A stretch of DNA of 19,017 bases from Legionella longbeachae (lineage in GTDB: Bacteria; Pseudomonadota; Gammaproteobacteria; Legionellales; Legionellaceae): positions 1,095 to 20,111 of the forward strand of contig JACPOX010000158.1 of the NCBI GenBank assembly GCA_016191305.1. Reading direction: 5' to 3'. Numbering within the stretch: position 1 is the stretch's first letter; every line of letters begins with the position of its first letter. The notes under the pieces are model-generated. The model saw nothing but the letters and a program-made list of their open reading frames with translations. It made no database searches and was not told the origin of the DNA. Positions 1 to 9,234 of the stretch are shown piece by piece. The position numbers and the translations under genes were made by a program.

Positions 1-1081
1 CGGTCACTAAATTATAACGGGTACCCTCGCCGTCAATGAGCTCCATTTTCGACATATCGAGATGAGTATGCTCTGATAATATTTTTTTAATAGCAAAAGC
101 ACCTTCTTTGTGGGTTCCTGTGCCTGTTATTGAGTAACCTAATTTTTTGGTGAGACTATTAGCATAAAGATTATCGGATTGTTGAAGCATGTGTGTGATT
201 AATTTTGTTAGTTTAGTTGATTGAAAACTTGCGATATAGCGTGCATCTGATGGTGTTTTGCCTGTAATTACTTTTCCTTTTAGTGAAATTCCATTTTTAT
301 CCAGTACATTTTTAGTGACTTGCTTTACCAAAAGAATAGGATTGGGAATCGCAAGCTCTATTAATTTCGGATTTTTATCCTGAATCATGCAACCAAACAA
401 GCGAATCGTGTTATTAGGTTTCATTTCAACATTTAAACTACAATGCTCTTTTTCTTCTTCTTTACTAACGGTAGTTACTTCATTAATTATAGTTAATGCT
501 TTAGACATAGTTTTAGCTTTAATTTGCGCAGTACTTCCGAGTTTTTGTGCGCTAATTAGATTATAAGTTGCTTTATTTTCATTCAATATCGCTGCAGTAT
601 CCGGTGCTGCATAATACCAACCCAAATCATCATAAGAAGTTCCACTTGGGTAATTTGGAGCTTTATATTGTGTGCTATCAATGACTATATTCCCTTTAAC
701 CGTATTTATCTTATTTTTTTTCAAATTTAATAATAAAGCAGTTAAATTTGCTTCGGTAAAAGATGGCGAACCCGTAAAGGTAATGTAATAATCTTGATTC
801 TTGTGGGATAAGGTTGTTAAAAATCGATAAGCTGGTGTCAAATGATAGAGTGCTGCAGCAGCAGTAAACAACTTCATACTGCTGGCTGGAGACAATAATT
901 TATCTGCATTTCGACGATAAACTACATTTCCATTTTGTGCATCTTGAATAAATACACCAATTGTTGCATGAGGTAATTTCTCGGCAATAATCTGATCAAT
1001 TTTCTGGGATAAGGACTCTGAATGTACAATCTGACTCAGGAAAAATAGAGCAAAAATCCATACATATTTAGGGTGTCGCAT
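1..1081 (-). CDS. dacB: PBP4-type D-alanyl-D-alanine carboxypeptidase/endopeptidase, 3' end cut by window edge
   Basis: This is a penicillin-binding protein of peptidase family S13, which trims peptidoglycan stem peptides in the periplasm and cleaves crosslinks. The frame is open from the ATG at 1081 to the window edge (360 codons). Residues 1-21 are a signal peptide: a short basic start, a hydrophobic core and an exit near VHS. The active-site SxxK motif is S67-S-M-K70, in the family context SPASSMKLFTAAAA. The second motif is S302-D-N304, followed by DGEGTRYNL, which resembles the DGSGLSRHN stretch of E. coli PBP4. The third motif (KTG) would lie beyond the window. The family is usually 450-480 residues, so about 100 are missing. 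A TTAAGG stretch precedes the start. It follows the permease gene in the same direction after a 115-bp gap. I am confident of the family; the symbol is by similarity to E. coli. Confidence 0.88.
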   Translation of the reverse strand, partial: MRHPKYVWIFALFFLSQIVHSESLSQKIDQIIAEKLPHATIGVFIQDAQNGNVVYRRNADKLLSPASSMKLFTAAAALYHLTPAYRFLTTLSHKNQDYYITFTGSPSFTEANLTALLLNLKKNKINTVKGNIVIDSTQYKAPNYPSGTSYDDLGWYYAAPDTAAILNENKATYNLISAQKLGSTAQIKAKTMSKALTIINEVTTVSKEEEKEHCSLNVEMKPNNTIRLFGCMIQDKNPKLIELAIPNPILLVKQVTKNVLDKNGISLKGKVITGKTPSDARYIASFQSTKLTKLITHMLQQSDNLYANSLTKKLGYSITGTGTHKEGAFAIKKILSEHTHLDMSKMELIDGEGTRYNLVT

Positions 1082-1196
1082 GGCATTTACCTTAATTAAA
1101 GAAATACCATAGCTTTACCCATTCGGGACAGAAGTGCAACCTTATGTGAAAGAAAAAATCGAAGGTATTGAAATTGGCAATCAGTGAAGGATACAC

Positions 1197-2783
1197 TTAA
1201 GTAAGAAGTTTATCCTCAATTGCAGTCTCCTCTTGTGCGGTCTCAGTCATTGAAAATACATGATCATGATGAACAAGATTAAGCAATCTTTGTGATGAAT
1301 AGAGGATAAAGATACTTAAAGGTAAAATACATAATAAATCGAATGGAAACTTTAAAATACTTATACCCCCAAAAGCACCTAAATAGGAAATAACCAACAC
1401 TGAAACCATATAAAATAAAAACCAATATAACAGTGAACTATTATCCCAGGAGTTTTTTCGATGATAGACACAATAAATAAGAAGTCCTAGAAGTAAAGCA
1501 ATATCCAATTTCCAGATGATAGAAAAGCCACACCAATACAACATTAGATTACAGAAATAAAATGCAAGATGTGAACAAATTAATGCTCCTGATAGGCGAA
1601 AAGGACGAGGGGTATTGGGTTGTAATTTACGCATTGCAAGAAGGCAGATAGGCCCTATACTGTAAGAAAGAATACTTGCGGAAGAGAGAAAAGCCACTAA
1701 TTTTTGCCAGCCAGGAAATGGAAGAAACGAAAACATTCCAACCACTAAGTTGGCATAAAGAGTCACATAGGGTATTTTGTGGCGGTTTACCTTTAAAAAG
1801 ACTTTTGGTAAGTGATCATTAAGCGCCATGCCGTATAAAATTCTGGAAGTTGCTGCAGTATAAACCAATGTTGTTCCAAAAGGAGAAAAAGCAGCATCAA
1901 TCATCAGCATTGTAGCAACAAGACCTAAGCCTAAAAGTAAGGTTAATCCTACCAATGGTCCACTATCACCTGGATAACTTAAAGCATGCCATCCTTGAGC
2001 CAAATATTTCTGAGGTACTGCAGCGATAAAGCTTAATTGCAACATGAAATATAAAAGTAGGCCAATAACCACCGCTCCTAATATAGCAATTGGTATGCTA
2101 CGCTGTGGATTTTTAACTTCTCCAGCCAAGATTAGCCCATTTTGAAATCCAGTAAAAGCAAATGCAATTCCTCCAGCTGATAATGCTGTAAAAATATTTA
2201 CCCAACTCTCTTTATCCGCTAAATTGATTTGAACGTTCTCAAATGTGGGTGCCACATGAAGTAGTGAAATGATAGCGATACTGGGTAATATAAATTTAAT
2301 AATACTTGCATATTTGTTGCATTCAACAAGCAATTTAATCCCGTATGAGTTCAAAATCACTACAAATAACATAATGCTCATGGCAGCAAAATAGCCATAT
2401 CCTGAAAGTTTAAGTGTTGATGAATCATTAATGATTAATATTGGAAAAAAATGACTCGAATACTGAAGTATTGCCTGTATTTCAATAGGTGTCATAACAA
2501 CATAAGAAAGCCATGAAGTCCAGGCAAACAAAAAACCAACTTCTTTTCCATGGGTAAAAGTTGGATAATTAGACATGCCTCCCGAAATAGGAAACATAGT
2601 ACCAAGTTCGCATAGAGGTAATGCTATAAAAATCATAAACACAGCAGCAATAATCCAGGAAATCAATGCATTACTGCCCGCCATTTGGGCGCTAATAAAA
2701 GGACTAAATAACCATCCCGATCCAATCATTCCGCCTGCTGAGGCAATTAGGATATTTGTTGTCGAAATATCGCGTTTTAGCAT
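1197..2783 (-). CDS. APC-family amino-acid permease, resembling AspT/YveA-type aspartate:proton symporters
   Basis: This is an inner-membrane amino-acid transporter of 528 residues with about 12-14 hydrophobic helices. The first helix carries the APC signature (GGMIGSGWLFSP, residues 17-28), an unwound backbone-binding segment in this superfamily. A second conserved stretch (ELGTMFPISGG) starts near residue 60, and a conserved FAFTGFQNG-like segment near 207 corresponds to helix 6. The N-terminal half recalls the Bacillus YveA aspartate:proton symporter group, but substrate cannot be read from sequence. The ATG has AAGGA upstream, about 8 bases away. The start lies 22 bp after the stop of the helical-repeat gene, so the two are probably cotranscribed. 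The roughly 30-residue C-terminal tail is acidic and cytoplasmic-looking. The family call is firm; aspartate or glutamate specificity is inference. Confidence 0.88.
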   Translation of the reverse strand: MLKRDISTTNILIASAGGMIGSGWLFSPFISAQMAGSNALISWIIAAVFMIFIALPLCELGTMFPISGGMSNYPTFTHGKEVGFLFAWTSWLSYVVMTPIEIQAILQYSSHFFPILIINDSSTLKLSGYGYFAAMSIMLFVVILNSYGIKLLVECNKYASIIKFILPSIAIISLLHVAPTFENVQINLADKESWVNIFTALSAGGIAFAFTGFQNGLILAGEVKNPQRSIPIAILGAVVIGLLLYFMLQLSFIAAVPQKYLAQGWHALSYPGDSGPLVGLTLLLGLGLVATMLMIDAAFSPFGTTLVYTAATSRILYGMALNDHLPKVFLKVNRHKIPYVTLYANLVVGMFSFLPFPGWQKLVAFLSSASILSYSIGPICLLAMRKLQPNTPRPFRLSGALICSHLAFYFCNLMLYWCGFSIIWKLDIALLLGLLIYCVYHRKNSWDNSSLLYWFLFYMVSVLVISYLGAFGGISILKFPFDLLCILPLSIFILYSSQRLLNLVHHDHVFSMTETAQEETAIEDKLLT

Positions 2784-2805
2784 AATTGCGTCCTTTTATA
2801 GGAAT

Positions 2806-3396
2806 TTATAGTGACTTTCTACGTTGCATAATTGCTGAAAAAAACTCAGGTTTATTTAATCCCATAGCAGCAAAAATTTGCGGCACTCTATCCCACGCCT
2901 GCTCTTGCTCTATACTATCGACTATTAATTCGAACCCAGTCTTATTGTCTACATCTAATCCCCACCCATTAATAAAACTAAGCCCTCTTAGTCTTTTTGC
3001 AGAGATATGCCCCAAATCCATAGCTGCTACTAAATAGGCATGAGCTTCCTCATAAAGTTGGAGGCATTTTTTAAGATTGGCTTCACTTTTCAATACGGCT
3101 TCCTTTTCCAAACCCTCTCTGAATTTGGCTTCCTCAAGATATATGTGTCCCATTTGATAATTGGCTTCTGCATCATCAAGAGCCGCTGCCGCACGATAAC
3201 ACTCTACGCCCATTTGTTGTGCGAATGGGAATTTTTTATTAGCTTTTAATCGATTATAAATAGCTGCCAATTCAAAATAGTAGGATATTTCTCTTTTTAA
3301 CATTTCATCCCCAGGTTGATTATTCACCCGGTTCGCCTGCATTAATTTTATTTTTTTGATAATTCTTTTTATTTTCCAACGTGTTAAATAAGCCAT
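2806..3396 (-). CDS. Sel1/TPR-like helical-repeat protein of unknown function
   Basis: This is a soluble 196-residue protein without a signal peptide or membrane segment. The N-terminus is strongly basic (residues 5-20, many K/R). Residues 36-165 form paired amphipathic helices with small-residue spacing. Residues 73-90 (DDAEANYQMGHIYLEEA) and 119-150 (AYLVAAMDLGHISAKRLRGL...NGWGLDVD) look like degenerate Sel1 repeats, which usually serve as protein-binding surfaces. The frame is open upstream to a TTG at 3435. I chose the ATG at 3396 because GGGAG lies about 7 bases before it, and because the longer version would overlap the upstream gene. It sits 17 bp after the membrane-protein gene and 22 bp before the permease gene, which suggests one operon. 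The repeat assignment is tentative and the function is not known. Confidence 0.7.
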   Translation of the reverse strand: MAYLTRWKIKRIIKKIKLMQANRVNNQPGDEMLKREISYYFELAAIYNRLKANKKFPFAQQMGVECYRAAAALDDAEANYQMGHIYLEEAKFREGLEKEAVLKSEANLKKCLQLYEEAHAYLVAAMDLGHISAKRLRGLSFINGWGLDVDNKTGFELIVDSIEQEQAWDRVPQIFAAMGLNKPEFFSAIMQRRKSL

Positions 3397-3413
3397 AAGC
3401 ACTCCCGCCATTG

Positions 3414-3869
3414 CTAAGCTGTGTTTTGAGCACAAAATTGTAACAAGAAAAGAATAATAATAATAACAATCATTAAACCAAGAATTTTAAAGCCTAAAGC
3501 GACTGATTCTTTCACCTCCTTTCCAATTTCTTTAGGAGGAAGAGATTCCTTATTTTCATTAACTGGAGGTTCTACATAGAGCTTGTTATCAATATAATTG
3601 GAGACAAAATATGAAATAATCCCCGTAATAAGGCTAGGTAGAAAAAAGATCAACCAAACTATTACCTTACTAGCACCGACACTGTAATTATAATCCTCTT
3701 GTAATACTGCCAAGAGATTTAAAATAACCAAAGGAACATTGTAGTCCAACTCCCATATTAAATAAGGTAGAATATAAAAACTGAAAAAAAATAATCCCAA
3801 GCAAAGAACCAAACAAATCATGCCTAATATATATAGCTTATGATTGACTTCAAATCTATCTTGTTCCAT
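3414..3869 (-). CDS. small membrane protein of unknown function, about three transmembrane helices
   Basis: I do not recognise a family for this 151-residue protein. Hydrophobic segments lie at about residues 12-38, 67-91 and 123-145. Between helices 2 and 3 is a hydrophilic, proline- and charge-rich linker (about 93-120). The C-terminus is a short tail after the third helix. The ATG has AGGGA about 5 bases upstream. It is the first gene of an apparent minus-strand operon with the Sel1-like protein and the permease, and it is divergent from ppsR across a 128-bp AT-rich intergenic region. A role with the permease is possible from context only. I do not see a clear pair of promoter boxes for it. 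Confidence 0.65.
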   Translation of the reverse strand: MEQDRFEVNHKLYILGMICLVLCLGLFFFSFYILPYLIWELDYNVPLVILNLLAVLQEDYNYSVGASKVIVWLIFFLPSLITGIISYFVSNYIDNKLYVEPPVNENKESLPPKEIGKEVKESVALGFKILGLMIVIIIILFLLQFCAQNTA

Positions 3870-3997
3870 TTTATCCCTAAGTATTCTTTTTCAAATTAAA
3901 GATAGCAGATAGTTATAAATAAGTACACGTGCTGGTGATATTAAGTAATTCATTTTAATATAGAATATACTACATATTATTTAACTTAAGGCATCTC

Positions 3998-4813
3998 ATG
4001 AAACGTTATGTTTTTATGATCTCTGATGGTACAGGTATTACAGCCGAGACATTAGGTCACAGCTTGATCACCCAATTTGAAAACATTGAGTTTGAGCGGC
4101 TTACCATACCATATGTTGACTCTCTGAAAAAAGCTGAAGCCGTACTGCACCAAATTAATCATGCATTTGAGGAACAAGGTATTAAACCTCTAGTGTTTAT
4201 GACTCTAATTCATCCTGAAATAAGAAATTACTTTAAAAAAGCTAATGCTTGTGTATTTGATTTATTTAGTACATTCATTGGTCCAATGGAAGAGGAACTT
4301 AATGAAAAATCTTCTTATACGGTAGGGAGAACGCATGGAGTTATTAATAATAAACTTTATTTCCATAGACTTGAAGCAATAGATTTCGCATTATCTCATG
4401 ACGATGGAATAAAAACCCGAGGATATGAAAAAGCAGATATTATTCTTATAGGCGTTTCACGATGTGGTAAAACACCAAGCTGCCTGTATCTGGCTTTGCA
4501 ATATGGAATTTTGGCAGCCAATTACCCTTTTACTGAAGAGGACATTCTCGGATTTCACTTACCTGAAGTGCTAAAACCTTATAAACATAAATTGTTTGGC
4601 TTAACTATCGATGCACATCGTTTGCAACAAATAAGAGCTGAACGTAGACCCAACAGCAGATACTCATCACCAGAGCAATGTAGGCTGGAAGTAAAAGAAG
4701 TGGAGGCCATGTATGAAAAAGAAAAAATTCCTTATATCAATTCTACAAAATATTCTATTGAAGAAATAACTACAAAAATTTTAGCTTCGTCAGGCTTGCA
4801 TCGTAAAATATGA
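3998..4813 (+). CDS. ppsR: phosphoenolpyruvate synthase regulatory protein (bifunctional kinase/pyrophosphorylase, DUF299)
   Basis: PpsR switches phosphoenolpyruvate synthase off and on. It phosphorylates a threonine next to the catalytic histidine of PpsA using ADP, and removes the phosphate by phosphorolysis, so it controls entry into gluconeogenesis. At 271 residues it is close to the family length (about 270-277). The N-terminal signature SDGTGITAETLG is at residues 9-20 and FALSHDDG at 130-137. The nucleotide-binding P-loop GVSRCGKT is at 152-159, followed by PSCLYLA as in the family. The C-terminal RRPNSRYSSPEQCRLEV stretch is also typical. The ATG at 3998 has AAGG about 8 bases upstream. 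It is the only gene here on the plus strand apart from rubredoxin, and a large palindrome begins two bases after its stop codon. The target ppsA gene is not in the window. Confidence 0.93.
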   Translation: MKRYVFMISDGTGITAETLGHSLITQFENIEFERLTIPYVDSLKKAEAVLHQINHAFEEQGIKPLVFMTLIHPEIRNYFKKANACVFDLFSTFIGPMEEELNEKSSYTVGRTHGVINNKLYFHRLEAIDFALSHDDGIKTRGYEKADIILIGVSRCGKTPSCLYLALQYGILAANYPFTEEDILGFHLPEVLKPYKHKLFGLTIDAHRLQQIRAERRPNSRYSSPEQCRLEVKEVEAMYEKEKIPYINSTKYSIEEITTKILASSGLHRKI

Positions 4814-4814
4814 T

Positions 4815-4932
4815 ATATGGCGTCGCACACTTAGTTTTAGACGAGGCGCAAGTTCATTTAAGTGAGGGAGTGTACAGGTTAGTACATGACCGAGCTTAAA
4901 TGAACTATAAAACTAAGTGGGTGGCGCTATAT
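4815..4932. repeat. 118-bp imperfect palindrome directly after ppsR
   Basis: The outer arms (4815-4839 and 4908-4932) are 25 nt each and match at 21 positions when one is reverse-complemented. The inner arms gttcatttaag (4852-4862) and cttaaatgaac (4895-4905) pair perfectly over 11 bp. The centre is gtac-aggtta-gtac (4872-4885). The left side carries an extra 12-nt segment (4840-4851) between outer and inner arms, while the right side has only 2 nt. There is no T-tract, so it is not a classical intrinsic terminator, though it could form a long hairpin in ppsR mRNA or in the convergent chitinase transcript. The form suggests a dispersed intergenic repeat or a non-coding miniature element. Copy number cannot be judged from this window. 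Confidence 0.8.
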
Positions 4933-5075
4933 GAGTTTGGATAAGGAACTCCTAAATACAAACAATATCAAGGAAAACTTAAGGTTAACGACAGAGCCAA
5001 AATTAGATTTCGGTTTGGCCCCAGGATCAACAAAAGTCTATATGTTAAGCCTCTTATTCCAAGATCAGAAAAAAT

Positions 5076-6539
5076 CTATTTCGCAACACTTGGAAAATCA
5101 GCATTACAGTCATATCGAATATCATTATTTAAAAAAGTTTTGCAACTTTGCTTAATGGTATATTGTACTGTAGTAGCATCAGGAACAGCTTTATTTTTCT
5201 TGGAATACATTTGCCAGATAATAACCCCTCCACTATTCTTCTGTTGAGTAAGAATTTTATCGACTAATTGATTTGTAAGCTGTAATTGACCATTAATGTT
5301 ATTAGGAAATGTTGGTTGATTAACTTCAAAGCCAAATTGTATTTTTGAGTTAATTTTAAACTTGGCTGGTAAAAAAGTAACTTTTCCATTGTCATCAATG
5401 GTTAATTCAGGCTTAGTGACTAAATCCGATTTGAGCCAATTGGTATAATCTTTCATATAAATATTGACTTGATCTTCTAAATCCATAGGACCCTTAGCAT
5501 ACGGTGCGCATTGAATCGGATTATGATCGCATAGGTCATAAGTCATCACCCCTAAACTATCAAAGCGAGATGCAAGAGCTACTTCTTTATCAATAAGGTT
5601 ATACCACAATCCTTTTAAGTTACCTTTCCACCATAAACCACCCTTAGTGTAAATATCAGGATAATTATCTCCGTGTACAAAGCCAGTAATTGGCCGAGCA
5701 CCCACGGGAGGAACAGCTGCTGAAAACTTAAGGTATTTTGCTTCTGGATTCTCCAAGATTGCATGCAAAATTGCGTTCACTTTATCTATTGTTTTTGGCA
5801 TTACATAAGAGGAGCCGGAGAGAATCCCATACTTCATTAAATTGTCATAGCTTGGTCCCCCAGCAGCAATAATACTTTTTGCAATATCCGTTCCTCCAGA
5901 GCTTGGTCCCCAGTTAATTGCATATTTATTAGCATGCCAATATTCTTCATAGTCAATATCAATTCCATTGACACCTAAATCATTAGCTAAGTTTATCAAA
6001 TTTGAATAAGAAATTTGAGCTGTAGATGCTTGTTCTTTATCAGTTGGATCTGGAAACCAATCATAAAAAATCATATTAGTAGCAGAACTTGGAGGTCCAC
6101 ATGTTCCTTGCGCCATATCCAAATTACAACTGTAATTCCTTCCTCCAACCGATAAAAATGTTTGAATGTTTTTTTCTTTGGATAAGTTTACAGCAGCTTT
6201 TAATACCTTAAATGCTTGTGCCCCATTACCATCATGATCGTTGAAATAGCCTAGTATTCCTGTACCAGCAAGATTACCCGATTGATAATTGATCAAGTTA
6301 GGTTTAACAAAAGCGAAGATCACACGATTAAAATTGGGTTTAGGTATTTTGGTTAAATCATTAATATATTGTTTTAACTCTTGCGATCTATTTATAAGCA
6401 CATAGACGGAAACAATTTTTTCTTCTTGCACAGCATTATTGTTTAATGAGGCTTGTACAGAATTAGTTAGAAAAAAGAAAACAGCAAGCAGCCTTGCTAT
6501 AGTGATTAAAAAGAGGTGGAATGTTTTTTTCGATTTCAT
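5076..6539 (-). CDS. secreted GH18-family chitinase-like glycoside hydrolase
   Basis: This 487-residue enzyme probably hydrolyses chitin or related beta-1,4-GlcNAc polymers outside the cell. Residues 1-30 form a long signal peptide: a basic start (MKSKK), a hydrophobic stretch, then an SVQA exit. GH18 landmarks are present: the SxGG motif at S130-V-G-G133 and the catalytic strand GIDIDYE at 192-198, with E198 as the expected proton donor. The first aspartate of DGxDxDxE is asparagine here (N191). The MTYDL segment near residue 340 corresponds to the family's substrate-contacting strand. Several cysteines fit a disulfide-containing exported protein. No separate chitin-binding module is evident. 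The ATG has GGGGGA about 6 bases upstream. It stands alone, with its own promoter candidate. Secretion by a type II system is inference. Confidence 0.85.
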   Translation of the reverse strand: MKSKKTFHLFLITIARLLAVFFFLTNSVQASLNNNAVQEEKIVSVYVLINRSQELKQYINDLTKIPKPNFNRVIFAFVKPNLINYQSGNLAGTGILGYFNDHDGNGAQAFKVLKAAVNLSKEKNIQTFLSVGGRNYSCNLDMAQGTCGPPSSATNMIFYDWFPDPTDKEQASTAQISYSNLINLANDLGVNGIDIDYEEYWHANKYAINWGPSSGGTDIAKSIIAAGGPSYDNLMKYGILSGSSYVMPKTIDKVNAILHAILENPEAKYLKFSAAVPPVGARPITGFVHGDNYPDIYTKGGLWWKGNLKGLWYNLIDKEVALASRFDSLGVMTYDLCDHNPIQCAPYAKGPMDLEDQVNIYMKDYTNWLKSDLVTKPELTIDDNGKVTFLPAKFKINSKIQFGFEVNQPTFPNNINGQLQLTNQLVDKILTQQKNSGGVIIWQMYSKKNKAVPDATTVQYTIKQSCKTFLNNDIRYDCNADFPSVAK

Positions 6540-6575
6540 TGCTTATCCCCCAAGTCAATCGAAATATATGTGTAA

Positions 6576-6603
6576 ATTATATACGTTCAATAAAGATAAG
6601 CAA
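6576..6603 (-). promoter_or_regulatory. candidate sigma-70 promoter for the GH18 gene
   Basis: On the minus strand a perfect TATAAT (6581-6576) is preceded 16 bp upstream by TTGCTT (6603-6598). The predicted transcript would start near 6569 and leave about 30 nt of leader before the ATG at 6539. The -35 box is weak, so this rests mainly on the -10 box and its position. Confidence 0.35.
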
Positions 6604-6629
6604 ATTCCCAAATAAAATAGACACTTATT

Positions 6630-6654
6630 AAGCCCTAATTTGGTATTAGGGCTT
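6630..6654 (-). terminator. strong hairpin after prpD, probable transcription terminator
   Basis: A 10-bp perfect stem (aagccctaat at 6630-6639 with attagggctt at 6645-6654) closes a 5-nt loop. It starts 8 bases after the prpD stop codon on the minus strand. The minus-strand sequence after the stem is T/A-rich but lacks a clean run of T, while the plus-strand side has TTTT, so termination may be imperfect. It lies between prpD and the GH18 promoter and probably insulates the two units. Confidence 0.6.
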
Positions 6655-6662
6655 TTAAATAA

Positions 6663-8114
6663 TTACTTGGGAAGCACCCATAATTCCATAAAATCATCAA
6701 CCTTCATTGCAGCAAGTGAATTTGTATCACTCATTACATTAATGATTTTTTCAACACGATCAGGAAAAAATTTTGTACTTAAATTATTTTTAAATTTGGA
6801 TAATAAAACGGGGATACCCTCTTCACGTCTACGTTTGTGTCCAATAGGATATTCAACACTAACCAACTCACTTTCTGTACCATCTTTAAAAATTAATTTA
6901 ATGCTATTGGCAATTGAGCGTTTTTCAGGATCCAGATAGTCACATGAAAATCGTTCATTTTCAGTCACATGCATTTTTTCACGTAATAAATCTATTCGCG
7001 GATCGGCAGCAACTTGATTTTCATAGTGTTCTGCTTTTAAATCACCGAATAATAAGCCTATAGCTACCATATATTGCAGACAGTGATCTCTATCAGCAGG
7101 GTTATGCAAAGTACCTTGCTTACTAATAATTCGAATTGCGGACTCATGGGTCACCAATTCAATACGTGCAATATCATTAAATCGTTCTTTAACAATGGGA
7201 TGCAACATGACAGCACATTCTACTGCAGTTTGTGCATGAAACTCAGCCGGATAAGATAGTTTAAACAAAACATTTTCCATTACATAACTACCATACGGTC
7301 TTTGAAATTTAAATGTTTTTTTATCAAAAAGAACATCATAAAAACCCCAGGTGGGTACGCTTAAGGCACTGGGATAGCCCATTTCACCCATTTTAGCAAT
7401 TAGAGCCAAGCGTACAGCTCGAGCGGTTGCATCTCCAGCTGCCCATGATTTGCGAGACCCGGCATTTGGAGCATGTCTGTAAGTTCTAAGACTTTGACCA
7501 TCAACAAAAACTTGCGATAATGTACGTAACATCATATCTTTATCAGCACCAAAAAGTTGTGCTGCAACTGCCGCACTGGCAATTTTTACTAAAAAAACAT
7601 GATCCAGGCCAACTCGGTTAAAACTGTTTTCAAGAGCCATGCAGCCTTGAATTTCATGCGCTTTTATCATTGCAGTCAGAACATCCTGCATCAAAATTGG
7701 TTCTTTGTTTGTAGAACAATTTTGTCTACACATATAATCAGCAACTGCAAGAATAGCACCCAAATTATCTGAAGGATGACCCCACTCTGCTGCAAGCCAA
7801 GTGTCATTGAAATCAAGCCAACGAATCATAGCACCTATGTTAAAAGCAGCTTGAACTGGCTCCAGTTCATAATCTGTGCCGGGAACGCGCGCACCACCAA
7901 CAAGCGTAGCGCCGGGTACAACAGGCCCCATCATCTTGGTACATTCAGAGAAGTTTAATGCTAGAATACCGCAACCCAGAGTATCCATTAAACATAAACG
8001 AGCTGTTTCGTAAGCTAGAACGCTATCAATTTTCTTATTTAATACATAATCCGCAATATCTAGCATGACCTGATCGTAATCGGGTTTAATATTATCTTCT
8101 ACATAACTGTGCAT
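6663..8114 (-). CDS. prpD: 2-methylcitrate dehydratase
   Basis: PrpD removes water from 2-methylcitrate to give 2-methyl-cis-aconitate, the third step of the methylcitrate cycle that turns propionyl-CoA into pyruvate and succinate. It is a cytoplasmic, iron-sulfur-independent enzyme of the MmgE/PrpD family. Residues 91-119 ([20 protein letters not shown], then GHPSDNLG) match the E. coli family stretch almost exactly, and the DTLGCG segment near 44-49 is also typical. The frame is open to a TTG at 8132, but the ATG at 8114 has GAGG about 6 bases upstream and follows the prpC stop by one base (TAA-C-ATG). It gives 483 residues, the length of the E. coli enzyme. The third gene of prpBCD, it is probably translationally coupled to prpC and followed by a terminator hairpin. 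Confidence 0.94.
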   Translation of the reverse strand: MHSYVEDNIKPDYDQVMLDIADYVLNKKIDSVLAYETARLCLMDTLGCGILALNFSECTKMMGPVVPGATLVGGARVPGTDYELEPVQAAFNIGAMIRWLDFNDTWLAAEWGHPSDNLGAILAVADYMCRQNCSTNKEPILMQDVLTAMIKAHEIQGCMALENSFNRVGLDHVFLVKIASAAVAAQLFGADKDMMLRTLSQVFVDGQSLRTYRHAPNAGSRKSWAAGDATARAVRLALIAKMGEMGYPSALSVPTWGFYDVLFDKKTFKFQRPYGSYVMENVLFKLSYPAEFHAQTAVECAVMLHPIVKERFNDIARIELVTHESAIRIISKQGTLHNPADRDHCLQYMVAIGLLFGDLKAEHYENQVAADPRIDLLREKMHVTENERFSCDYLDPEKRSIANSIKLIFKDGTESELVSVEYPIGHKRRREEGIPVLLSKFKNNLSTKFFPDRVEKIINVMSDTNSLAAMKVDDFMELWVLPK

Positions 8115-8115
8115 G

Positions 8116-9234
8116 TTAACCTCTTGTTTCAATAGCAGGGAATTTTCTTGGTTCAGGCCCAGTATATTCAGAAGTAGGCCTAATCAATTTATTATTTTCT
8201 CTTTGCTCAATTACATGTGCCGACCAGCCAGTAATCCTGGACATAACAAAAATAGGTGTAAATAAGAAAGTTGGGATACCGCAATAGTGGTAGGCTGAAG
8301 CACTATAGAAATCAAGATTGGGAAATAATTTCTTTTCATCCCACATCACCTCTTCAACACGCTCTGAAATATGATACAAAAGTAGATCGCCCTTTTCTTC
8401 ACCCAAACGAAAAGACCATTTTTTAATAATGTCAGAACGAGGATCACTAGTTGTATATACTCTGTGTCCAAACCCCATAATGAGGGCCTTATTCAGCAAC
8501 ATTTTTTTTAATTCAGATTCTGCTTGATCAGGATTTGCAAATTGTTCAATTAATTCCATTGCGGCTTCATTAGCGCCACCATGTAATGGACCACGTAAGG
8601 TGCCAATAGCACTGGTTATTGCAGAATAAAAATCTGAAAGTGTTGCAGCTGTAACTCGTGCAGCGAATGTAGATGCATTAAATTCATGCTCTGCATATAA
8701 AATCAATGATACATTCATCATCTGAGCTTCTAATTTACTTGGCTTGCGGCCATGTAATAAACTAAGAAAATGTGCACCTGTTGTTTCTTCATCGCTTAAA
8801 CCAGATATTTCCTTGTTTTGAAAATGCCAGGCATACCAATAACACATCATTCCGGGAAATAATGCTAACAAGCGATCAGCAATATGGTATTGTTGTGAAA
8901 AATTTATTTCCGGCTCAATATTGCCCAAAAAAGAACATCCTGTTCTTAACACATCCATTGGGTGCGTTTCTTTCGGAATCATTTTTAGTACAGTTTTTAA
9001 CGAATCAGGTATTACTCTGAGGTTTACTAGTTTTTTTGTATAGTCATTTAATTCTTTTTGGTTAGGTAAACGTCCATAAAGCAGAAGATAAGCAACTTCC
9101 TCAAAAGTAGCATTTTCTGCCAGATCATCAATTGAGTACCCTCTATAATTCAAACCTTTACCTGCTAGCCCAACTGTACAAATTCCTGATTGTCCAGCAA
9201 CTACACCGGCTAAACCGCCGCTTTTAACACTCAT
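8116..9234 (-). CDS. prpC: 2-methylcitrate synthase
   Basis: PrpC condenses propionyl-CoA with oxaloacetate to 2-methylcitrate in the cytoplasm. The 372-residue protein is a short, citrate-synthase-fold enzyme. The catalytic triad is visible: H218 in [11 protein letters not shown]257 in GFGHRVY and D308 in NLDFYSAS. H183 in AEHEFNAST is a conserved substrate-site histidine. The N-terminal [16 protein letters not shown] is the PrpC-type start, not that of the longer hexameric citrate synthase, and the operon context supports methylcitrate over citrate. The ATG at 9234 lies inside the last codons of prpB (11-bp overlap), with GGAGG about 6 bases upstream within prpB. This is the layout of translational coupling. 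Some PrpC enzymes also make citrate, so side activity cannot be excluded. Confidence 0.94.
   Translation of the reverse strand: MSVKSGGLAGVVAGQSGICTVGLAGKGLNYRGYSIDDLAENATFEEVAYLLLYGRLPNQKELNDYTKKLVNLRVIPDSLKTVLKMIPKETHPMDVLRTGCSFLGNIEPEINFSQQYHIADRLLALFPGMMCYWYAWHFQNKEISGLSDEETTGAHFLSLLHGRKPSKLEAQMMNVSLILYAEHEFNASTFAARVTAATLSDFYSAITSAIGTLRGPLHGGANEAAMELIEQFANPDQAESELKKMLLNKALIMGFGHRVYTTSDPRSDIIKKWSFRLGEEKGDLLLYHISERVEEVMWDEKKLFPNLDFYSASAYHYCGIPTFLFTPIFVMSRITGWSAHVIEQRENNKLIRPTSEYTGPEPRKFPAIETRG

Noticed and set aside
1113..1187. Plus-strand frame of 24 codons ending in TGA between dacB and the permease gene
   Set aside because: It looks protein-like for a short stretch but has no start codon and is preceded by a stop; too short to support a gene or remnant.
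4931..5155. Plus-strand frame of 74 codons between the palindrome and the GH18 3' end
   Set aside because: Its ATG lies in the palindrome arm without a ribosome-binding site, a third of it overlaps the GH18 gene, and the predicted protein matches no family I know.
8115..8132. Longer prpD start (TTG at 8132)
   Set aside because: It needs a TTG start inside prpC. The ATG at 8114 has a good ribosome-binding site and gives the normal family length.
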